Assembly: GCF_000142905.1 (NCBI RefSeq)
Contig: NW_013657660.1
Location: 61,571 to 125,570, forward strand
From: Thecamonas trahens ATCC 50062
Taxonomy: Eukaryota; Apusozoa; Apusomonadida; Apusomonadidae
Length of the DNA stretch: 64,000 bases
Direction of reading: 5' to 3'
Of the stretch, positions 54,568 to 62,695 are shown one piece after another (the first letter of the stretch is position 1; every line of letters begins with the position of its first letter). The notes beneath the pieces were generated by a model. That model was not told the DNA's origin. It was given only the letters and a program-made list of their open reading frames with translations, and made no database searches. The position numbers and the translations under genes are program-made.

Positions 54568-55614
54568 GAGATTGTGATCGACGAGTCAAAGGAGGCTGAG
54601 GCGGACGATGCCGATGCTGACGACGACGACGACTATGCTGACGACGATGCCGATGCCGAGGAGGAGGAGGAGGTCGAGGCCGACGCCGACGCCGATGTGG
54701 TGGCGCCGGCCAAGATGAGCGCGGCCGAGAAGGCGTACAAGCGCGAGCGGGCCAACTCGGACGCGTCAAACGAGTCGATTGGATTCATTGTGGATGTGCC
54801 GACGTACGCGGACGGAGACTGGAAGGCGATGCAGCGCGACGCGCGGGCGTACGCGTCGCAAGCCGACCAGCTGATGACGCGGTCCAAGTTTGGGCAAGCG
54901 GCCGAGGCGTTCTCGCGCGCCTCGATTGTGCGCGGCTACTACATTAACGCCAAGCGGGCGGCGATTCGCGGCGAGATGGCTGCGCGGGCGCAGGCCATGT
55001 CGGAGACCAAGAAGAGCTGGAAGCAGCGCCGCGAGGAGCTGCAGCTGGGACTCGCTGCCAAGCGTGAGGAGCGCCGCGCCGCCCGCGAGGCCGACGAGCG
55101 CGAGCAGAACCTGCGGATGCGCGAGGAGCGCGAGCAGCGCCGCATCGAGCGCGAAGCTGCCGCTGAGCGCCGCGCTGCCCGTCAAGCCGAGGAAATGCGC
55201 ATCGTCGCCACTGAAAAGGCTGCCATCCAGCGCGACGCCCGCGTCCGCGCAGATTCGATTCGCCGTGAGCACGCGCTGGCCAAGGCCGGCGTCGTCGCTG
55301 CAGATCCCGTGCCCGTTGACCTTGACGATGACGCCGACGAGCCCGTTGACGACGTTGACGATGAGGATGCGGATGAGGATGCGGATGAGGATGCGGACGA
55401 GGATGCGGATGAGGATCAGGATGCAGACGAGGATGAGGATGTGGATGTGGACGACGCCGACGACGACGACGACGACGATGACGACGATGATGATGAAGAC
55501 AACGATGACGACGACGACGATGATGAGGACGATGACGACGACGACGACGCCGACGACGACGACGACGATGACGACGACGACGATGACGACGACGACGATG
55601 ACGACGACGAGTAA
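53882..55614 (+). CDS. aspartate-rich protein with central helical domain (two exons)
   Basis: I do not recognise this gene. The main open frame (54233-55614) has no ATG before its first acidic arm, and its left edge follows CTGATACTGTAG, a good branch/acceptor. An exon at 53882-53945 (MRSCRRDSRPPDSALALRHKE) ends at an ideal donor, GTATGT. Its phase matches exactly, so the split codon A|TG gives MSHPIAGLAL. The protein is about 482 residues. Two long Asp/Glu arms (about residues 40-180 and 385-480) flank a basic central part with a TPR/MIT-like helix pair (RAYASQADQLMTRSKFGQAA) and a long charged helix (READEREQNLRMREER). The acidic arms suggest a histone- or basic-protein-binding chaperone, or calcium binding; this is composition only. 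The start is 17 bases after the alpha-kinase stop. Confidence 0.65.
53946..54232 (+). other. inferred intron in the aspartate-rich gene
   Basis: 287 bases, GTATGT...CTGATACTGTAG, phase 1. It is inferred because the downstream frame lacks an initiation codon and the upstream ATG exon joins in the correct phase. Confidence 0.6.
54311..54567. repeat. GAC/GAT trinucleotide array, first acidic arm
   Basis: Nearly pure GAC/GAT codons with occasional GAG, coding for poly-Asp. The tract is imperfect but long enough to be unstable. Confidence 0.9.
55355..55611. repeat. GAC/GAT/GAGGATGCG array, second acidic arm
   Basis: It begins with several copies of GATGAGGATGCG (DEDA) and passes into almost pure GAC/GAT up to the stop codon. 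It codes for the C-terminal poly-Asp arm. Confidence 0.9.
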
Positions 55615-55686
55615 AATACATTTTCCCCGCACCCATCTATCAAAAAAGGGCGGGTGTGATGTTCAATAGCGCTACTCAACCCAAGG

Positions 55687-58600
55687 CTACTTGTGATGGC
55701 CCTTGCCCTTTTTGCGCCGCCGCTTGGACTTGCCGCCACGACTGCGACGCGACGCACCGCCGCCATCGACGACAGACGTAAGTTCTGTGCTGGCGTCGGC
55801 GTCGGAGTGCACGCTCTCGACCTCAACAGCAGCCAGCTCGGTGAGCGTAGCGGAAGTGATCAAGCCGGAGCCATCGGTGCTCTTCTTGGCCCTTCGCTTC
55901 TTACGTCCCGAGCGCGACGCGGTGGAGCGGGTCGAGCGGGTCGAGCAGGTCGAGCGGACCGACTCGGCCGAGTTGGATCGGGGCAGAGCCGCCGGCGGGT
56001 TTGCCGTTGCGACGGTGCCGGATCTGTTGCTACGGGCCTTGCCCTTTTTCTTGCGCCGCCCGCGGCGCGAGGCCCGCGACTCGTCCGAGCCGGCCGAGGC
56101 GAGCGACGAGACCGAGCCGACGTCGGAAAAGTCTGAGGCTTCCGAGCAGACCGAGGCACGAGACGACGGTCGGCGGCGGGACGCGCCGCGGCTGCGACTG
56201 GTCTTCTTGCCGCCAGTCGACAGCGCCTCGAGCTTGGCCTCGAGCTTCTGGACCTGGGCCTCGAGCCGGTTCGATTTGGCCTTGAAGGCGTCGCGGTCTG
56301 ACTGCGCGATGAGGAGCTGCTCCTTGAGGCCCTGGTTGGCCGCCTCGAGGTCGGAGATGCGGGCGCGTGCCTCCTCCAGCGCAGCCTGGTACTCGGAGAT
56401 GTCAGGGACAGAGGTGGCGTTGGAGCCTTCCGAGTCGGCAGTCATCCTGCGAGTGCGGGCGGTGCTGGATGCAACTTTGCGCGAGCTGCTGCTCCCGCGA
56501 TGCCGCGAGTGGGTCTTCTTGGTCGACTTTTTGCGACTCTTGGAGACGGAGCCTTTGGTGTGGGAGCCATGCTTGCGGCGCTTGCCGCGCGACGAGTGCG
56601 CGTGGTCATCCGAGATGCGCGCCTCGGCCTCAGCCTCGCTCACGGCGAGGTCGACGGCCGACGCGGTCATGGCGAGCGAGCTTGCTAGCTTGTCCTTGAG
56701 CATGACAATGGTGGCCTGCGCCGACGCAGCCTCGGCCTGGGCATCCTTCAGCTGTGACGCGAGCGCATTGTAGTCGTCGGTGGCGGCGCCGCGAAGCTGG
56801 CGGAGCAGGATCTCCCGCTCGGTTTCCACGTCGACGAGCCTGGTCCGCAGCGCAGCGAGCGTCTCGCGGAACGACTCGGACCGTGGCGAGCGCGAGCCTG
56901 AGGACGACGGCTGCTCTAGGCCCGCGGCCGACATTTTCTTGTGGAGGACCGAGACTTCGGCGGCGAGAGTCGCCGACTCAACTTCAAACGACGCAAGTTG
57001 GCGCTTGAGCGAGTCGATGACAGTGGTGAGCGCGTCGTTGTCGGCCTTGAGGCCGCGGATGACTGCGACATGCGATGAGGCCTCCAGCTCGGTGGCCGAC
57101 GCGTCCGCCGCGGACGGATGAGTTCCGTTGAGAGAGGCGCCGTCGTCGGCAGCGGTCGACGGGGTGATGAGGTTGAGGAGCGAGGGATCGACCCGCGACG
57201 AGCCTGCGTCGGTCGCAGCCTGGCGGGTCTTGCGAATGAGCCGCTCGAGCGGGGTGTTCGACGCCGACGCCATGTTGGTCAGCAGCTGCTTGAGCAGCAG
57301 ATTTTCCTCGCGGAGTTGCTCGGCGGTGCGCGAGGCCGACGCAAGCGCCGATCCGGTCTCGGCCTCCTGCTCGCGGTAGGTCTTGAGGGCGCGGCGAAGA
57401 ATGTGCAGCTTGCGGAGCATGGAAAAGAACGGGCGGATGCGCGAGGAGCGCAGATCCGGCGGCGGCGCGAGAGTGGAGAAAATCCCAAACGAGTCGGTGC
57501 CGTCCGCGAGCGTCCCGGCCTTGCTCAGCGCCTCAGGCAGCGACGAAATGCCGAGGTCGGCGACACGGCCGGTGGCGTAGGCGATGGCGGCGAGCATGGA
57601 CGCAATGATCTCCAGGAGCGCCATTTTGGAGACCCGGACTTGCGAGGGGTCGGACGAGAACGAGTACCGCTGGATGAGGTCCTGCGTCCGAGACTTGGTC
57701 CACTTGAGCGAGACCTCGCCGCAGACCTTGCCGTAGGTCTTGTGGAGGGCGGTCATGTGGCGCTGGAGGTGCTTGATCTCGGCATGCAGAGCCTTGATCG
57801 AGTCCAGCTCGACTTTGTACGACGCCACGGTCTCGGCCGCAAGGGTGGCGGTGATGCGGTCGACATCGATGGCGTTGAACGCCCGCAGGGGGCCCGAGTC
57901 GATCTCCGAGTGGTGAAAGTTGTTGACGAGGCCGCGGCGTGGCGCAAGGACGCCAAACTGCGAGATGATGCCAGCGCCGCCAGTGCCGCCGTAGCCATCG
58001 TCATAGTGCTCTTGCATGTCGCCGTGCGAGTCCCACTCCGAGAGGCTGGCGGTGTTCGAGTTGATCGACCGTGACTTGGAGAGGGTCATGCCGGTCCCCT
58101 CGCTGCTGCCGATAGCACCGCCTGCCGACGCGACGGCCTCGCTCAGGCCAGGGCCGTGGTCGACGCCGCTCGCCTGCTCGCCGCGGGCGCCTTCGTCGCC
58201 GCCGCCGCCGCCGTTCCCGGGCGAGGTGCCATACCGCTTGCGGAGCGAGGCCTCGCCACGCGCGCGGCCCTGTGGCGGATGCGGCGTGGACGGATTGGCT
58301 GAGATGGGTGGAACAGGGGCATCGGTACTCCCGGGGCTGCCGCTAACAGTTGCGCCTCCAGAGCCACCGCTGGCGCTCGCGCTCGCGCCGCGCATCCGGA
58401 TGAGCGGGAGCTTTGGCCCAGCACCCGGTGGATTTGCGGAGGGGAAGCGCGGAGCGTAGCGCGGGGTGCTCCTCCGCGACGAGCGAAAGGAGCCCGGCGA
58501 GCGGCGGCGATCGGGCGAGGGGACGGCCGGTAGCGCCGAGTGTGCGGCAGCGGCGGAGGAGAGAGCCGAGGCAGCGCCCGGAGACGGCGGGGGGGCGACG

Positions 58601-58848
58601 CCTGGCGCCAGAGCCGGGCTGTTGCCCACAGTAGGCAGCAGCGAAGCACGGACAGCAGCAGGACGAGAAGCCAGCGAGGTGTTGATGTTGGACGATAGCC
58701 GTGGCGGCGTGAAGAGTGCAGGCGCGTCGTGGGCCAACGGAGACGCCGACTGGCCACCGCTCGGCCTGCCCACCGACGACGACGTCCGGCTTGTGCCCAC
58801 AACCGCGTGGTTGGCCGCGGTGATATGCTTGTGCCGTCCGGACCGCAT
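55687..58848 (-). CDS. unrecognised coiled-coil protein with basic, disordered ends
   Basis: I do not recognise this gene. It encodes 1,053 residues from the ATG at 58848. Residues 1-310 are Ser/Pro/Ala-rich and likely disordered (SPDRRRSPGSFRSSRRSTPR). Residues about 330-480 are a helical domain (YKVELDSIKALHAEIKHLQRHMTAL; FFSMLRKLHILRRALKTYRE). Coiled coils follow (AEQLREENLLLKQLL; VIDSLKRQLASFEVESATL; a last one near residue 850-900). The tail alternates Arg/Lys/Ser clusters (GKRRKHGSHTKGSVSKSRKK; SKRRRKKGKGHHK), suggesting nucleic acid or microtubule binding, or nuclear location. It converges on the aspartate-rich gene with 72 bases between stops. Confidence 0.75.
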   Translation of the reverse strand: MRSGRHKHITAANHAVVGTSRTSSSVGRPSGGQSASPLAHDAPALFTPPRLSSNINTSLASRPAAVRASLLPTVGNSPALAPGVAPPPSPGAASALSSAAAAHSALPAVPSPDRRRSPGSFRSSRRSTPRYAPRFPSANPPGAGPKLPLIRMRGASASASGGSGGATVSGSPGSTDAPVPPISANPSTPHPPQGRARGEASLRKRYGTSPGNGGGGGDEGARGEQASGVDHGPGLSEAVASAGGAIGSSEGTGMTLSKSRSINSNTASLSEWDSHGDMQEHYDDGYGGTGGAGIISQFGVLAPRRGLVNNFHHSEIDSGPLRAFNAIDVDRITATLAAETVASYKVELDSIKALHAEIKHLQRHMTALHKTYGKVCGEVSLKWTKSRTQDLIQRYSFSSDPSQVRVSKMALLEIIASMLAAIAYATGRVADLGISSLPEALSKAGTLADGTDSFGIFSTLAPPPDLRSSRIRPFFSMLRKLHILRRALKTYREQEAETGSALASASRTAEQLREENLLLKQLLTNMASASNTPLERLIRKTRQAATDAGSSRVDPSLLNLITPSTAADDGASLNGTHPSAADASATELEASSHVAVIRGLKADNDALTTVIDSLKRQLASFEVESATLAAEVSVLHKKMSAAGLEQPSSSGSRSPRSESFRETLAALRTRLVDVETEREILLRQLRGAATDDYNALASQLKDAQAEAASAQATIVMLKDKLASSLAMTASAVDLAVSEAEAEARISDDHAHSSRGKRRKHGSHTKGSVSKSRKKSTKKTHSRHRGSSSSRKVASSTARTRRMTADSEGSNATSVPDISEYQAALEEARARISDLEAANQGLKEQLLIAQSDRDAFKAKSNRLEAQVQKLEAKLEALSTGGKKTSRSRGASRRRPSSRASVCSEASDFSDVGSVSSLASAGSDESRASRRGRRKKKGKARSNRSGTVATANPPAALPRSNSAESVRSTCSTRSTRSTASRSGRKKRRAKKSTDGSGLITSATLTELAAVEVESVHSDADASTELTSVVDGGGASRRSRGGKSKRRRKKGKGHHK

Positions 58849-58859
58849 GGTGTGGGGGA

Positions 58860-59025
58860 GGGAGGGAGGGGGGGGGGGGGGGCGGGGGGGGGGGGGGGTC
58901 GAGGGGAGGTGGGAGGTGGGTAGGANNNNNNNNNNNNNNNNNNNNNNNNNNNNNNNNNNNNNNNNNNNNNNNNNNNNNNNNNNNNNNNNNNNNNNNNNNN
59001 NNNNNNNNNNNNNNNNNNNNNNNNN
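58860..59025. other. poly-G tract and assembly gap (100 N at 58926-59025)
   Basis: G-rich sequence with runs up to nine or more (58868-58899) borders exactly 100 N, upstream of the coiled-coil gene start. The interval 58849-59182 otherwise shows no gene; the 3' end of the next minus-strand gene lies at 59183. Confidence 0.95.
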
Positions 59026-59182
59026 TCAGGGAGTGGAGTGGTAGAGGCAAAGTGAGCAACGGAAATGAGAGGTTCATTGACTGGCGAAGAGAGTGTGAGG
59101 TGGAGGAGTGCCAGCCAGGCACTCCCCCCCCCCCGTCCCTCCCCGGCTCCGGCCCCCAAAGGGGATCGAGTTTTGGGCACTC

Positions 59183-60971
59183 TCAGCACTTTTGGCCCCA
59201 GTAGTAGTTGGGTGCGATGCCGCCGCAGTGCTCGCGCATGTGAGGATAGGGCGTGACGGAGCCGGCCATGTGGAGCGGCTGCTTGATGGTGCCCATGAGC
59301 TGGCAGAGCGGAGCGTCCGGGTCGGCGTCGACGCAGGTCTGCGGGCGGGCCGGGGTCGGATCGTAAAAGTCGAGCGAGTAGACGTCCCAGTTGGTAAACT
59401 CGGTGCACTGGATGTGCGGGGTGAGGGAGCCAAAGGCGCCACCGGCCTTGAGGAATCGACAAACGTGGACGTCGCAGACCGAGGCCGGGATGGGCTTGTC
59501 GGGATGGGCCCAGCCGGGCATGAGGTAGCGCCAGTCGTCCTGCTCCGGGATGGAGAGGACGGCGCCGAGGCTGAGGTTGCGGGCGGCCATCTCGGCGTAG
59601 AGCTGGTAGCAGTCGAGCCCGGTTGTGTTGAGCCTGTGATTGAGCATCTGGTTCCACATGAGCTCGGCGGTCGGCGGCGAGATCTTTTCGAGGAGCGCAA
59701 AGACGATGCCCACGAGCTGGAGCGAGAGTGGCTCCGGGTAGTTGTCGTCGGGCGAGTCAATCCAGCCGACGAGAAAGTTAGCAAAGCCGTAGACAGTGCC
59801 GACGACCTCGTCGAGGTAGGCGGCCATGGCAGACTCGTTGAGCGCGGCGCGGACGGCGGGCTTGAGCGGAAGGTGGACGACGTTGTACGAAGCCGCGTGG
59901 GCCATCTCGATCCACTTGTCGATGGGGTTGATCTGGATGAGGTTGACCGGCCAGTAGTGCGACTTGGTCTGCGACTCGGTAATGTAAACGCCGGGCGGGT
60001 AGGTGACGCCGTTGACGGTGGTGGGCACGCTCGGCTTCCACACCGCTACCGTGTGGCCGGTGAGGAGCGAGCCCATGCCCCAGGCGATCATGGGATCAAG
60101 GCCGTCGAGGCGGATGATGCCGAAAAAGTCGCCGTTCTCCAGCGTCGGCACAATCTGGCTCATGTTGACCAGGCCGGCGTCCCGCGGCTCGAGCGTGATC
60201 TGCATTTTCTCCTCCAGAAAGGCCACGTTGAGCGCGGCCTCGTGAGCCGAGACGTCCGGCGGCCCGATCGGGAGGTTGCCCTGCAAGAACATGGCGAGGG
60301 TGTCGGCAAAGGCGACCACGTCGGCAAGGACCTCTGACTTGAAGTGGAAGACCCGCATGCCGTTGGCCTTGAGATCCGCCAGCTCCACCGGCGACAAGCC
60401 GCGGAGCGTCACCCGGTGCCGCCCAGCCAAAGCAAACTCGTGGACGTGAAAGGTCTCGACCGAGCCGAACAGATACAGATCCTCACAGAGCGGCGAGGCC
60501 TTGCCGGCCACGTCCATGGTAATCTCGACGCAGCTTGCGCCGCACTCGGCCATCGACGCCGTCGCAGTCTCAAAGCAATGCCGCGAGAACGACTGGCCGC
60601 TCCACGCCTTGCTCACACCCACGCCGGGAGCGCCGTGACAAAGGTCGGAATAAACTCGAAAAAGTCGTCGGGATGGACCTTGCCCAGCTCTGCCGGCTTG
60701 CCGCGGGCGGCGAGCCAGGATGACACCACCTTGTTCCGCTCTTCCCATCGGGCGAGCCTCTTTCGAAGCGGCAGGCCGTGCGCAGCCTCTGCCGCTCTTG
60801 CCGCGCTCGCCACCGTCACCGTCGTCACGTGCGCCAACTCGCCGCATGTCACCTCTGTCCACGGAAAGAAGGCCGTCTGGGTGCAGGCCACGGGCGCAGC
60901 AGCAGCAGCAGCAGCCGTTGCGAGAGTGAGAGCAAAGGCGGAGAGGAGGATGGAGGGGGAGGGGGGTGCAT
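59183..60971 (-). CDS. secreted protein, possible YiiX/NlpC-like papain-fold hydrolase (frame broken)
   Basis: About 596 residues after two one-base corrections: a G run on the plus strand at 60961-60966, and the C run at 60618-60620. With these, ATG 60971 leads into a signal peptide (ILLSAFALTLATAAAAAAAP) and ACTQTAFFPWTEVTC, runs through VHPDDFFEFIPTFVTALPAW, and joins GVSKAWSGQSFSRHCFE. The C-terminal half has GDFFGIIRLDGLDPMIAWGM, GSLLTGHTVAVW, YITESQTKSHYWP, WIEMAHAASYNVVHLPL and YGFANFLVGWIDS. The GD...GS...H order recalls permuted papain-fold enzymes (YiiX/NlpC-P60), where the His is catalytic, but no obvious catalytic Cys precedes it. Many cysteines fit a secreted, disulphide-bonded protein. 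Its function is unknown. Confidence 0.55.
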
Positions 60972-61104
60972 GGTGTGGGGAGGGGTGTGGGTATGGGAGG
61001 TGGGAGAGGGGAGGGGGGAGGGGGGGAGGGGGGAGGGGGGAGGGGGGGGGGGGGGGGAATGATCAAGAGGAAACGATCAAGTGGTTGGCAGGCGAACGGG
61101 TGAA

Positions 61105-61208
61105 TGATGGTGGTGGTGATGGTGGTGGTGATGGTGATGGTGGTGGTGGTGATGGTGATGGTGGTGATGGTGGTGATGGTGCGTGGTGATGGTGGTGATG
61201 GTGGTGAA
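61105..61208. repeat. GGT/GAT trinucleotide array
   Basis: An irregular alternation of GGT and GAT triplets with one GCG interruption near 61180. Non-coding by position. Confidence 0.9.
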
Positions 61209-61215
61209 TGATGGC

Positions 61216-61293
61216 AGCGAACGATTATAGCGAACGATTATAGCGAACGATTGTAGCGAACGATTGTAGCGAACGATTGTAGCGAACGCTTGT
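61216..61293. repeat. 13-bp tandem repeat (6 copies)
   Basis: Six consecutive copies of AGCGAACGATTRT (R = A in the first two, G in the rest; the last copy has CTTGT). Related fragments continue to about 61345. AT-richer than the surroundings. Confidence 0.92.
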
Positions 61294-61564
61294 AAAGGAA
61301 CGATTGTTGCGAACGATGGCAGCGAACGATTGATGGCAGCGAACAACAGACAGGGCGACGAGGGGGAGAGGGCGAGGTGGGCTTGAAGCGACACACCTTT
61401 CTCACCACAACAGAGACTGATGGCTTCCAGAGGTTCGAAGCGTATGTAGGAGGTGGAGTGGCATGTGCGAGAGGGGGAGGGGGGAGGCGGTGGTGCGCGC
61501 GTGGCGCAAGCTGCGGCAGGTGCGGGACGGGCAGGACGACAAGGTGCTCACCGAGTGAGCGGGG

Positions 61565-62020
61565 ATGGGGACACTGAAACGACGGGTGGTAGGAGAGGTG
61601 TATCATCCAGGAATCCGGTGCGATGGCTGCTCGGAGGAGCCGATCACAGGGACGAGGTACCTGTGCAAGGACGACGGGTGCGAGCTGAGCGAATCGCTCT
61701 GCAGCGAGTGCTACGAGGCCAACAAGGGCGTGCCGACCCACATGTACGCCAAGCTCGAGACGCCCATGTCGATCCTCACCTTTCTCCCGCCGCGAATGGA
61801 CAAGGAGACCGTGTATCATCCACAGATCGTGTGCACTGGATGCGGCGCCACGCCCATTGTCGGCCCGCGCTACCAATGCGCGAGCAAGACGTGCGCAGAC
61901 CACGTCAACCTGTGTGAAGAGTGCTACCAAGCCGGCCAGCATGCCACCTCCCATCCCTTCTCACTCATCGCCGAGCCGCACGCCTTTAAGGTTGCCCTCA
62001 ATCCGCGCGATGACCCATAA
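61565..62020 (+). CDS. small protein with two ZZ-type zinc fingers
   Basis: 151 residues and little else than two ZZ fingers. The first runs from YHPGIRCDGCSEEPITGTRY through LCKDDGC and LCSECYEA to THMYAKLE. The second runs from YHPQIVCTGCGATPIVGPRY through CASKTC and LCEECYQAGQHATSHPFSLI. Each has the CxxC pairs and terminal His of the ZZ fold, which in other proteins reads N-degrons, histone tails or SUMO. The sequences between and after are short. The ATG at 61565 follows an in-frame stop-rich region; an upstream exon cannot be excluded. The partner is unknown. Confidence 0.85.
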   Translation: MGTLKRRVVGEVYHPGIRCDGCSEEPITGTRYLCKDDGCELSESLCSECYEANKGVPTHMYAKLETPMSILTFLPPRMDKETVYHPQIVCTGCGATPIVGPRYQCASKTCADHVNLCEECYQAGQHATSHPFSLIAEPHAFKVALNPRDDP

Positions 62021-62079
62021 CCCGTAAACAGCACCACGACACCCGGAGACGCAGGCCACCTAGGCCACCCAGGCCACCC

Positions 62080-62295
62080 ACCTGCCACCACCCATCAACC
62101 ACCAGCCATCAACCACCAGCCATCACCCATCACCCATCACCCATCACCCATCACCCATCCCTCACCACTCGCACACCACTCGCTCACCACTCGCTCACCA
62201 CTCGCACACCACTCGCTCACCACAGCATCGGCCTCTGCCTCTCATTCATTCACAACAAGGTACGACCATGCCAACGGGCAAGAAAGGCGCCACAG

Positions 62296-62338
<43 letters not shown>

Positions 62339-62695
62339 GAGCCATTGTCACAGCCATAGCCACAGGCACACTCCCTACACACTACCATCACACACACACA
62401 CACACACACACACTATCCCCTCCACCACACACCACACACCATACACACCCCATCCCGTCCCCTCCCCGTCCACCCCCATAGGGTTGAGGCGGTGGATGAT
62501 GCATTTTCTGCGACGCAGGCAACGCTCTTCCTCCTCCCCCTCCCCACCCCCACCCACCACCACCACCACCACCACCACCACCACCACCACCACCACCACC
62601 CCACACACACACGCACATACACACACTCTCCGTCCTCCGTCCACCCGTCTCAAACATACTCACTCCTCCTCCTCCTCCTCCTCCTCCTCCTCCCC
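62080..62695. repeat. microsatellite-rich interval upstream of HMG-CoA reductase
   Basis: In order: CATCACC-type heptamers (62080-62160), a 12-base CTCACCACTCGC repeat (62160-62225), (CA)n at about 62297-62336 and 62393-62412, (CAC)n at 62556-62600, and (CTC)n at 62663-62692 ending at the start codon. An open frame at 62268-62708 (poly Thr-His, then Pro/Ser) is only the repeats read as codons. No gene was seen. Confidence 0.85.

Larger units (their letters stand above)
60972..61564. promoter_or_regulatory. divergent interval, G-rich and repeat-rich
   Basis: It lies between the secreted-protein start (minus) and the ZZ-protein start (plus). It holds a G-rich run to 61058, a GGT/GAT array (61105-61208) and 13-bp repeats (61216-61293). 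Beyond these, 61294-61564 shows no supported coding sequence. Confidence 0.5.

Noticed and set aside
54242-54769. His/Arg-rich minus-strand frames opposite the Asp-rich gene
   Set aside because: They are the antisense of GAC/GAT tracts and cross the conserved-phase exon.
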